Positions 33,505 to 40,545 of a stretch of DNA of 48,969 bases are shown piece by piece. The stretch comes from Micromonospora antibiotica (lineage in GTDB: Bacteria > Actinomycetota > Actinomycetes > Mycobacteriales > Micromonosporaceae): assembly GCF_017599305.1 (NCBI RefSeq), contig NZ_JAGFWR010000036.1, forward strand, positions 1-48,969, written 5' to 3'. The notes beneath the pieces are model-generated. The model was not told the DNA's origin and made no database searches. It saw only the letters and a list, made by a program, of their open reading frames with translations. The translations under genes and the position numbers were made by a program. Within the stretch, counting starts at the first letter, position 1. The number at the start of each line of letters is the position of its first letter.

Positions 33505-34725
33505 GTGGCGGACTGGCTGGCGGCCCTGGACCGCCGCGCCGCACTGCGGGCGAAGGCGGGACTCACCCGCACCCTGCGCCCCCGCGCCGCCGGCGACCAG
33601 GTGATCGACCTGGCCGGCAACGACTACCTGGGGCTGGCCACCCACCCGGAGGTGGTCGCCGCCGCCGGCCGGGCCCTCGCCGGGTACGGGCTGGGCGCCA
33701 CCGGTTCCCGGCTGGTGCGCGGGTCCACCGACGTCCACCACGCGTTGGAGGACGACCTGGCCGACTGGCTCGGCGTCGACCGGGCACTCGTCTTCTCCTC
33801 CGGATACCTGGCCAACCTCGCCGCCGTCCGGGGCCTGGTCCAGCCGCGTACCCTGCTCGTCTCCGACGCCCACAACCATGCCTCACTGATCGACGGCTGC
33901 CGGATCTCCGGCGCGGAGACGGTGGTCACCGCGCACGCCGACGTCGACGCCGTGGCTGCCGCGCTCGCCGCTGCGCCGGGCCGCCCGGCGGTGGTGGTCA
34001 CCGAGTCGGTCTTCTCCGTCGACGGTGACCTCGCCCCGCTGGCCGCGTTGCACGCCGTGGCCCGGCAGCACGGTGCGTTGCTGCTGGTCGACGACGCGCA
34101 CGCGCTCGGTGTCACCGGTCCGGCCGGGGCCGGCGCGGTGGCCGCCGCCGGGCTCGCCGGTGCGTCGGACGTGGTGGTCACCGCGACCCTGTCCAAGGCG
34201 CTCGGTGGGGCCGGTGGGGTGGTCGCCGGTCCGGCCGAGTTCGTCCGGCACCTGGTCGAGACCGGGCGTACCTTCATCTTCGACACCGCGCCGCCGCCGT
34301 CGGTCGCCGCCGGGGTGCGGGCCGCCGTGGCGGTGGCCCGGGCCGCCGACGACCTGCGCGCCGAGCTGGCCGACCGGGCCCGGCACGCGGTACGCCGCCT
34401 CGGCGCGGCCGGGCTGACCGTGTCCGCCCCCGACGGCGCGGTGGTCTCGGTGACCGCCCCCGGCCCGGAGGCCGCCACCGCCTGGGCGGCCGACTGCCGG
34501 GACCGGGGCGTCGCCGTCGGCTGCTTCCGCCCGCCGTCCACCCCGGACCACCGCTCCCGGTTGCGCCTGACCCTCTCGGCCGGGGTCACCCGAGCCGACT
34601 TCGAACACGCCCTGGAGGCCATCGTGGAGTGCGCCCCGCAGTCGCGAGCTGAGGTGGTGCCCGTGAGCGCGAGGAGTGAGCCGGGTTTGCGAGCCCCGCA
34701 GTCGCGAGCTGAGGTGACCCCGTGA
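33505..34725 (+). CDS. bioF: 8-amino-7-oxononanoate synthase with repeat-derived C-terminus
   Basis: A 406-residue PLP enzyme that joins pimeloyl thioester and alanine. Family motifs are GNDYLGLATHPEV near the N-terminus, GYGLGATGSRLVRGS, DDAHALGVTG and the PLP-Lys segment TATLSKALGGAGG. The natural end appears to be near ALEAIVE. The last 34 residues or so (CAPQSRAEVVPVSARSEPGL and on) are translated from the tandem junction repeat. GTG at 33505 has GGAGG about 10 nt upstream. No bioA gene lies in the window. Confidence 0.93.
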   Translation: MADWLAALDRRAALRAKAGLTRTLRPRAAGDQVIDLAGNDYLGLATHPEVVAAAGRALAGYGLGATGSRLVRGSTDVHHALEDDLADWLGVDRALVFSSGYLANLAAVRGLVQPRTLLVSDAHNHASLIDGCRISGAETVVTAHADVDAVAAALAAAPGRPAVVVTESVFSVDGDLAPLAALHAVARQHGALLLVDDAHALGVTGPAGAGAVAAAGLAGASDVVVTATLSKALGGAGGVVAGPAEFVRHLVETGRTFIFDTAPPPSVAAGVRAAVAVARAADDLRAELADRARHAVRRLGAAGLTVSAPDGAVVSVTAPGPEAATAWAADCRDRGVAVGCFRPPSTPDHRSRLRLTLSAGVTRADFEHALEAIVECAPQSRAEVVPVSARSEPGLRAPQSRAEVTP

Positions 34726-34900
34726 GCGCGAGGAGTGAGCCGGGTTTGCGAGCCCCGCAGTCGCGAGCTGAGGTGGTGCCCGTGAGCGTGAGGAGTGAGC
34801 CGGGTTTGCGAGCCCCGCAGTCGCGAGCTGAGGTGGTGCCCGTGAGCGTGAGGAGTGAGCCGGGTTTGCGAGCCCCGCAGTCGCGAACCGAGATACTGCC
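34663..34900 (+). repeat. Four tandem 59/60-bp units at the bioF/bioD junction
   Basis: Units begin with GTGAGCG at 34663, 34722, 34782 and 34842, with the bioD start GTGAGCG at 34901, giving periods of 59, 60, 60 and 59. Each unit reads GTGAGCGYGAGGAGTGAGCC, continues with GGGTTTGCGAGCCCCGCAG and ends TCGCGAGCTGAGGTGGTGCC. The core matches the sbcC/nurA junction repeat. A partial unit precedes the array from about 34633. The unit repeats an AGG-then-GTG start-like context each time. Confidence 0.95.
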
Positions 34901-35626
34901 GTGAGCGGGTGGAAAGGCGCGGTGCTGGTCACCGGGACCGACACCGAGGTCGGCAAGACGGTGGTGACGGCGGCGATCACCGCTGCCGCGCAGGCCGCCG
35001 GCCTGCGGGTCGCGGTGGTCAAGCCGGGCCAGACGGGTACGGCCACCGGCGAGCCCGGCGACATCGACTCGGTGACCCGGCTGGCCGCCCCGCTGACCGG
35101 TCGCACCCTGTCGAGTTACCCGGACCCGCTCGCCCCGCTGGCGGCGGCCCGGGTCGCCGAGTTGGAGCCGCTGGAGCTGTACACGGCCGTCGATGCGGTC
35201 CGCGCGGAGGTCGACAAGCACGACCTGGTGCTCGTCGAGGGAGCCGGTGGGCTGCTGGTGCCGATGGGGCTGCGCCCGTCGGGCGAGGCGTGGACGGTCG
35301 CCGACCTGGCGGTGTCGCTGGGCGCTCCGGCGGTGGTGGTGGCCCGGGCCGGGCTCGGCACCCTCAACCACACCGCGCTCACCCTGGAGGCGTTGGAGCG
35401 TCGGGCCGTGCCCGCCGGGGTGGTGATCGGTGCCTGGCCGGCGGAGCCGCAACTGGTGCACTGGGCGAACCTGACCGAGTTGGTGCCGAACCTGCTCGGC
35501 GCGCTACCGACCGGTGCCGGGTCGATGGACCCGGGGGTGTTCCGCCGGTCCGCCCCGGGTTGGCTCACCCCCGACCTGTACGGGGTGCTCGACGACTGGC
35601 GCACCTGGGCCGAGGACGCCGGCTGA
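34901..35626 (+). CDS. bioD: Dethiobiotin synthetase
   Basis: A 241-residue ATP-dependent carboxylase that closes the ureido ring of biotin. The P-loop VTGTDTEVGKTVVTAAI is near residues 9-25. The substrate Lys lies in VVKPGQTG, and VLVEGAGGLLVPMG forms the second conserved loop. GTG at 34901 follows directly on the last tandem repeat unit, so its ribosome-binding context is supplied by the repeat. Second gene of the bioF-bioD operon. Confidence 0.96.
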   Translation: MSGWKGAVLVTGTDTEVGKTVVTAAITAAAQAAGLRVAVVKPGQTGTATGEPGDIDSVTRLAAPLTGRTLSSYPDPLAPLAAARVAELEPLELYTAVDAVRAEVDKHDLVLVEGAGGLLVPMGLRPSGEAWTVADLAVSLGAPAVVVARAGLGTLNHTALTLEALERRAVPAGVVIGAWPAEPQLVHWANLTELVPNLLGALPTGAGSMDPGVFRRSAPGWLTPDLYGVLDDWRTWAEDAG

Positions 35627-35646
35627 GCGGTCCGCCGCCGGTGCCC

Positions 35647-37137
35647 TCATTCGGTGGCGGGGACCGGTCGGGGCTGGTCGTCCTGCGCCGGCCGTGGGGC
35701 GACGACCTGCACGCTGACGTCGGCGTCGCGGTTCTGCGCCTCGACCCAGGCATCCAGGGCGGTACGGCAGGCGTGGTCGACGTGCCGCAGGCCGCCGAGG
35801 TCCAGCCGTACCCGCCGGTCGTCGGGCAGCCCGTCGAGGGCGGTCAGGATGGTGGGCAGCCGCAGGAAGGTGGCGTTGCCGCTGATCGCCACGTGCACCG
35901 GGTCGACGTCGTCGTGCACGGTGACCCGGACGTGGGACGTCTCCCAGGCGGTCTTGACCACGGCCAGGCCGAGGCCGACGAGCACGCCGGTGAACAGGTC
36001 GGTGCCGAGGATCGCGACGGCGGTCACCACCAGCACCACAGCTTCGCCCCGGTGCTCCCGCCACAGCTCGGGCAGGGCCCGCCACGGCAGCAGCTTGCAT
36101 CCGGCGTGCACGAGCACGGCGGCGAGCGCGGGCATCGGAATCAGCCCCACCAGGCCGGGCACGGCGGCGACGAAGAGCAGCAGCCACACCCCGTGCAGCA
36201 CCCGGGACGCCTTGGTCCGCGCCCCGGCCCGGACGTTGGCGGAGCTGCGTACGATGACGGCGGTCATCGGCAACGCGCCGAGCAGGCCGCAGACGGTGTT
36301 GCCGGTGCCCTGGGCGACGAGTTCCCGGTCGAAGTCGGTGCGCGGCCCCTGGTGCAGCCGGTCGACGGCCGCCGCGCTGAACAGGCTCTCCGCCGAGGCG
36401 ACCAGGGTGAACGTGACGACGGTGGCGAGCAGCCCCGGGTCGGTGAGGGCCGTCCAGTGCCCGAACGACGGTTGGATCGCCGCGAGTAGGCCCTCCACCT
36501 CGATGGTGGCGACCGGTAGCCGCAGGACGGCGCTCACCCCGGCGACCGCGACGACGGCGACCAGCGCCCCGGGGACCAGGCCCGGCCGGCCGGGCAGGGT
36601 GTCCCAGAGCAGCATGACCACGATCGTGGCCACTCCGACGGCGAGCGACACCTGTGCCGTGCCGGAGCCGGTGAGCTCCCCGACCAGGTGGGGCAACCCG
36701 GTGAAGCCGGCGAGGCCGGTCGGTGGGGTGTCGGCGCCGGCCAGGACGTGGAGCTGACCGGCGATCAGCAGCAGGCCGATACCGGTGAGCATGCCGTGCA
36801 CCACGGCCACCGAGATGGCCCGGAACCACCGGCCGAGCCGTAGCAGGCCCAACCCGATCTGGAGCAGGCCGGCGACCAGCACGATGGTGCCGAGGCCGGC
36901 CAGCCCGTACCGGTCCACGGCCTCGGCGACGAGGACGGTCAGCCCGGCGGCCGGTCCGCTCACCTGGAGACTGCTGCCCGGCATCACCCCCACCACCAGC
37001 CCACCCACCACCCCCGTCACCAGTCCGAGCTCGACCGGTACGCCGGAGGCGACCGCGATCCCCACACACAGCGGCAACGCCACCAGGAACACCACCAGCG
37101 ACGCCGGCAGGTCTCCCCGGACCGCCGCCCACCTCAC
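35647..37137 (-). CDS. SulP-family anion transporter with STAS domain
   Basis: A membrane protein of about 496 residues, SLC26/SulP type. The signature begins RGDLPASLVVFLVALPLCVG. About 12 membrane segments follow, with SGPAAGLTVLVAEAV in the conserved anion-site region. The C-terminal STAS domain (about 410-480) ends in DLGGLRHVDHACRTAL. Sulfate or bicarbonate are the usual substrates. GTG at 37137 is chosen because the upstream frame is low-complexity Gly/Arg sequence; an ATG at 37176 is possible. Convergent with bioD, only 20 nt apart. Confidence 0.88.
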   Translation of the reverse strand: MRWAAVRGDLPASLVVFLVALPLCVGIAVASGVPVELGLVTGVVGGLVVGVMPGSSLQVSGPAAGLTVLVAEAVDRYGLAGLGTIVLVAGLLQIGLGLLRLGRWFRAISVAVVHGMLTGIGLLLIAGQLHVLAGADTPPTGLAGFTGLPHLVGELTGSGTAQVSLAVGVATIVVMLLWDTLPGRPGLVPGALVAVVAVAGVSAVLRLPVATIEVEGLLAAIQPSFGHWTALTDPGLLATVVTFTLVASAESLFSAAAVDRLHQGPRTDFDRELVAQGTGNTVCGLLGALPMTAVIVRSSANVRAGARTKASRVLHGVWLLLFVAAVPGLVGLIPMPALAAVLVHAGCKLLPWRALPELWREHRGEAVVLVVTAVAILGTDLFTGVLVGLGLAVVKTAWETSHVRVTVHDDVDPVHVAISGNATFLRLPTILTALDGLPDDRRVRLDLGGLRHVDHACRTALDAWVEAQNRDADVSVQVVAPRPAQDDQPRPVPATE

Positions 37138-37573
37138 CTGACCCCACCCCCCACGCGCCCTGCCCGCCCCACCCATCCCACGCACCCCACCCGCCTCGCC
37201 CACCCCACCCGCCTCGCCCCGGTGATCAAGAGCTTTGCGTCACCGTTGATCTCCGTTTTGACCAAAACTTCTTGATCAACCCAGGAGGGCGGGGTTGGGG
37301 TGGGGGAGTGGTGGGGGGTTGGGGTGGGGTGCACGCTGACCTCCCGGGTTGGTGTGGCGCCGGGCGTCACGTGGGTTCAACCCGTCGTGGTGAGTGACGG
37401 TTACGCCTGTTTGGGCAGGTCGGCAGGGTGATGCGTGGACGTCATCAGCTCGAAAGGGGCCGACTGGGACACCGGTGCCGGCGAATCCGGGCAGCGGGGC
37501 CGGGTGTACCTGCCCCGTTCATCCGTACAGCGGGGCCGGTGTACCTGCACCGGCGGCGGGCCCGGGGCGGGGC
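37138..37573. other. Gene-free region upstream of the SulP gene
   Basis: The left third is C-rich (ACCCC words), then comes the 37223-37278 stem-loop, then a G-rich stretch (GGGGTTGGGGTGGGGG). Further right is a direct repeat, CAGCGGGGCCGG(G)TGTACCTGC at 37492-37517 and 37528-37552. No gene is visible. Confidence 0.6.
37223..37278. repeat. 20-bp imperfect inverted repeat (TGATCAAGA stem-loop element)
   Basis: TGATCAAGAGCTTTGCGTCA (37223-37242) and TGACCAAAACTTCTTGATCA (37259-37278) match as inverted arms at 16 of 20 positions, with a perfect 9-bp TGATCAAGA at the open end. The 16-nt loop holds another GATC. The sequence is much more AT-rich than its surroundings. Confidence 0.75.
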
Positions 37574-38752
37574 TCAGGTCGGGCGGGTGTCGGCACGGCG
37601 GACCACGAAGGCGTCGGGCATCCGGAAGGTGAGGTTGTCCGGGCACCACGGTGGACGGACCACCGTCACCGCGTCCAGCAGCGGTGCGGCCTCGGCGACC
37701 ACCACCGCCGCTTCCAGCCGGGCCAGCTGCGCGCCGACGCAGCGGTGCGCTCCCGCCCCGAAGGCCAGGTGCCGGCGTGACCCGCGCTGCCCGGGACGGA
37801 ACCCGGTCGGCTCGGCCACCACCTCCGGGTCGCGGCCGGCGCGGGCCAGCCACAGCAGCATCGAGCTGCCCGCCGGCACCGGTGTGCCGCCCAGCGTGGT
37901 GTCCGTCGCGGCCACCCGTCGCCAGGTGACGATCGGCGGTTCCAGCCGCAGGCCCTCCTCCACCACGTCGGCGACCGCGACGGTGCCGGCCCGCAACCCG
38001 GCGCGCACCCCGGGTTCGCCGGTGAGCCGGTGCAGCAGCAGGGTCAGGAACTGGCTGGTGGTCTCCTGCCCGGCGACCAGCAGGAAGAACAGCGCCCCCA
38101 CCACCACGTCGGGGGAGTGCCCGGCGGCACGCAGCCGGGCCGCCAACCCGCCACCGACGGCGGCGAACTCCCGCAGTACGGCGTGGAAGCGGCCCACCTC
38201 GACGGCGAGGGTCTGCTGCCGGTCGACGTCCAGCGGGGCCCAGAACAGCTCCAACGCCGCCCGCGCGAAGTCCTTCACCGCGCCGACCGGGGCGTCCGGC
38301 AGCGCCACCAGCCGGGCCAGTGCCAGCAGCGGCAGGTCGGCGGCGAGCCGGGCGTGCAGGTCGACCGGCCGACCGGCGGCCAGGTCGGCGGCGATCCCGG
38401 CCACCCGGTCCCGTACCAGCGCCGTCAGCCACGGCCGTTGGGCGGCCACCCGGTCCGGGTGCAGCGCCTCGGCGACGATCGCCCGGATCTCCGGGTGGCT
38501 GGGGCCGGCGTTGTTCGCCAGTGTCGGCGGCAACCGGAACCGGTGCGCGGTGAGCACCCGCAGCGCGGCCACCGGGATCGGCGTCACCGCGTCCAGGGCG
38601 TTGTCGGGTCGCCAGGTCACCGCGTCGGCGAGCACCTGCCGGACCAGCGCGTGCCGGGTCACCACCAGGTGTACGCCGCCGACCCGGTCGACGACCGTGG
38701 CCACGTCCGGCCAGGGCCCGTCGACGGCCCCCTCCCACCCCCGGAACAGCAC
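37574..38752 (-). CDS. Cytochrome P450
   Basis: A 392-residue soluble bacterial P450 monooxygenase. The I-helix oxygen-activation motif is AGQETT, the K-helix ExxR is EEGLR, and the haem-binding loop is FGAGAHRCVGAQLARLE with the Cys thiolate. The C-helix contact GPSHPEIRAI is less standard than the usual DxPxHxRxR form. There is no ferredoxin or reductase gene nearby. It follows the methyltransferase-like gene by 9 nt on the same strand, so the two are probably co-transcribed. Substrate unknown. Confidence 0.93.
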   Translation of the reverse strand: MLFRGWEGAVDGPWPDVATVVDRVGGVHLVVTRHALVRQVLADAVTWRPDNALDAVTPIPVAALRVLTAHRFRLPPTLANNAGPSHPEIRAIVAEALHPDRVAAQRPWLTALVRDRVAGIAADLAAGRPVDLHARLAADLPLLALARLVALPDAPVGAVKDFARAALELFWAPLDVDRQQTLAVEVGRFHAVLREFAAVGGGLAARLRAAGHSPDVVVGALFFLLVAGQETTSQFLTLLLHRLTGEPGVRAGLRAGTVAVADVVEEGLRLEPPIVTWRRVAATDTTLGGTPVPAGSSMLLWLARAGRDPEVVAEPTGFRPGQRGSRRHLAFGAGAHRCVGAQLARLEAAVVVAEAAPLLDAVTVVRPPWCPDNLTFRMPDAFVVRRADTRPT

Positions 38753-38761
38753 CCGGTCACG

Positions 38762-39430
38762 CTAGCGGGCGGCTCCCGGCGGCGCGGGATCCAGCTCCCA
38801 CACCGTGGTGTGCTTCACCCGTACGCTCTCCAGCGCCTCCGGCACCGGCACGTCGTAGCCGGCCAGCTCGTGGAAACGTTCCCGGGGCAGGAACGCCCGC
38901 CCCGGGTCGCCGACCAGCACCCGGGCACCGGAGCGGGCGGCCCGCAGCAGGAAGCGCAGCACCCGACGGGCCATCGCCTCGCTGTAGAAGACGTCCCCGG
39001 CGAGCAGCACCTGCGCGTCCCCGGCGTCGCCGTCGAGGACGTCGGCCAGTTCGGCGTCGACGCGTACCCCGTTGGCGGCGGCGTTGAGGGCGACGGCGGC
39101 GACGGCCCGCTCGTCGATCTCCACCGCCCGCACGGCCGCCGCGCCGGCCCGTGCGGCGGCGATGGCGACCAGGCCGGAGCCGGAGGCGAGGTCGAGCACC
39201 CGGCGGCCGGCGACCACCTCCGGGTGGTCGGTGACGTACCGGGCCAACCCCTGCCCACCGGCCCAGGCGAAGGCCCAGAACGGCGGCGGCTGGGCGCTGC
39301 GGAACTCGCCCTCGGTCAGCTCCCACAGGCCGATCGGCTCGTCGGCCTGGTGCAACAGCACCTCGGGTACGAAGGTGACCGGGGCGAGCCGGGCGTGCAG
39401 CCGGACGAAGGCGGCGGAGAGTTCGGACAC
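38762..39430 (-). CDS. Class I SAM-dependent methyltransferase (ETFB lysine methyltransferase-like)
   Basis: A 222-residue methyltransferase of the seven-strand fold. Motif I is VLDLASGSGLVAIAAARAGA near residue 78, followed by the acidic AVEIDERA. The post-motif is VLLAGDVFYSEAMARRVLRF, with an E/D-containing motif like that of protein lysine methyltransferases. The N-terminal segment PPFWAFAWAGGQGLARYV is shared with METTL20/ETFBKMT-like proteins. The GTG start is at 39430, and it leads the P450 gene by 9 nt. Methylation of a protein lysine is more likely than of a natural product, but this is an inference. Confidence 0.85.
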   Translation of the reverse strand: MSELSAAFVRLHARLAPVTFVPEVLLHQADEPIGLWELTEGEFRSAQPPPFWAFAWAGGQGLARYVTDHPEVVAGRRVLDLASGSGLVAIAAARAGAAAVRAVEIDERAVAAVALNAAANGVRVDAELADVLDGDAGDAQVLLAGDVFYSEAMARRVLRFLLRAARSGARVLVGDPGRAFLPRERFHELAGYDVPVPEALESVRVKHTTVWELDPAPPGAAR

Positions 39431-39665
39431 CCGCCCAGGATGTCAGCCGCACGTCGGCCGGCCCGGTGCACCCTCACCGCCGGCCGATGGTGCTCCCCAC
39501 ACCGATCCTCGGCGTGTCGGAGGTCGCGGGTGACCGGTTCACCACTGTCGGTGTTAACCCGCCCCGCACTTGCCGCTCGGCGCGAACACGCCCGTCTACC
39601 GGCTTCCCCATCCTGCTCATAGCGTGGCGAGTGGACAAGACCGACGGGAGGACGAGGCGGTGGTG

Positions 39666-40496
39666 ATGGTGTGGCGGAACGCGCTACGGGTCGGGGCGGT
39701 GCTGGCCTGCCTCACGGGGACAGGGCTCGCCGGGCCGGCACCGGCATCGGCGGCGGACCGCTTCGCCACCGAGCTGAGCGGCCTGCCCGACGAGTTCACC
39801 GCCGGTGACCAGGTACGAACGGTCTCGGCGGTGGTGTCCCGCAAGGGCAACGGCGGATGTGTGAAGGTCCGCTGGTCGATGGTGCTCTCGGTGCAGGGGC
39901 TACGACTGGACCAGGTCAAGATGGACCGGATCGAGGAGACCGGCTCGTTCCCGCTCGACATCCGGGCCGAGGGGGCGGTGGCCCGGCTGACCGACCGGCA
40001 ACTCGACCCGGGCACCCTCTGCCCGGACCGCACGGTCACCGCCACCTACCGGGTGGCCTTCGCCGAGGACGTCACCCGGGGCCGGATCACCCTGGCCGCC
40101 GAGGCGTACGACCCGAACCTGCGGCTGCTCGCCCGGCAGAGCGCCACCCGTCAGGTCGTCGGCACGGCACCTGCGCCCACCACGGCGGCACCCGAGCCGA
40201 CCACCGCGTCGCCGGGGCCGACCGAGGAGGTGCTGGAACCGACCGCGGAGGAGACCGAGCCGACCGAGGAGGCGCTCGCCGAGGTGCCGCCACCGCCCGC
40301 GGCGAACCGTTCGGCCAACCAGAGCGGCGGTTTCGGTCTGGTGCAGGCGGCCTTCCTGCTCGGTGGGCTGCTGCTCTTCCTCGGCGTCGGCCTGCTGATG
40401 CGGCTGCGGCAGCTGACCCGGACCGCCGCCGACGGGGTGGAGGGCGATGCCCGCCCGGTCCGTCGACCGGTCCGGTGGACCACCGTCCGACGGTGA
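39666..40496 (+). CDS. Secreted, C-terminally membrane-anchored protein of unknown function
   Basis: A 276-residue type I membrane protein. Signal peptide (about 1-31, ending APASAADRF), an extracellular beta-rich domain (about 32-165) with two Cys (GGCVKV and GTLCPDR) that may form a disulfide, and a Thr/Pro/Glu-rich stalk (APAPTTAAPEPTT type, about 170-215). One transmembrane helix follows (LVQAAFLLGGLLLFLGVGLL) and an Arg-rich cytoplasmic tail. I do not recognise the domain. The start ATG at 39666 is preferred to upstream in-frame codons because the signal peptide then begins properly. Confidence 0.75.
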   Translation: MVWRNALRVGAVLACLTGTGLAGPAPASAADRFATELSGLPDEFTAGDQVRTVSAVVSRKGNGGCVKVRWSMVLSVQGLRLDQVKMDRIEETGSFPLDIRAEGAVARLTDRQLDPGTLCPDRTVTATYRVAFAEDVTRGRITLAAEAYDPNLRLLARQSATRQVVGTAPAPTTAAPEPTTASPGPTEEVLEPTAEETEPTEEALAEVPPPPAANRSANQSGGFGLVQAAFLLGGLLLFLGVGLLMRLRQLTRTAADGVEGDARPVRRPVRWTTVRR

Positions 40497-40503
40497 TCGG
40501 GGG

Positions 40504-40542
40504 CCGCCGGGGCCGGGTGGCGCCACCACCCGGCCCCGGCGG
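40504..40542. terminator. 17-bp perfect hairpin between convergent genes
   Basis: CCGCCGGGGCCGGGTGG (40504-40520) pairs perfectly with 40526-40542 around CGCCA. It is followed by GTTT on the plus strand and lies between the anchored secreted protein and the M36 protease. Confidence 0.88.
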
Positions 40543-40545
40543 GTT

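Noticed and set aside
34663..34900. Possible CRISPR array
   Set aside because: Units are contiguous 59/60-bp copies with no variable spacers, and no cas genes are present.
34722..34904. A 60-codon plus-strand gene within the bioF/bioD repeats
   Set aside because: It is a translation of repeat units whose length happens to be divisible by three. I treat it as repeat-derived, though it may be translated.
37574..39430. Core of a natural-product gene cluster
   Set aside because: A P450 and a methyltransferase alone, without a scaffold enzyme, are not enough, and the methyltransferase resembles a protein lysine methyltransferase.
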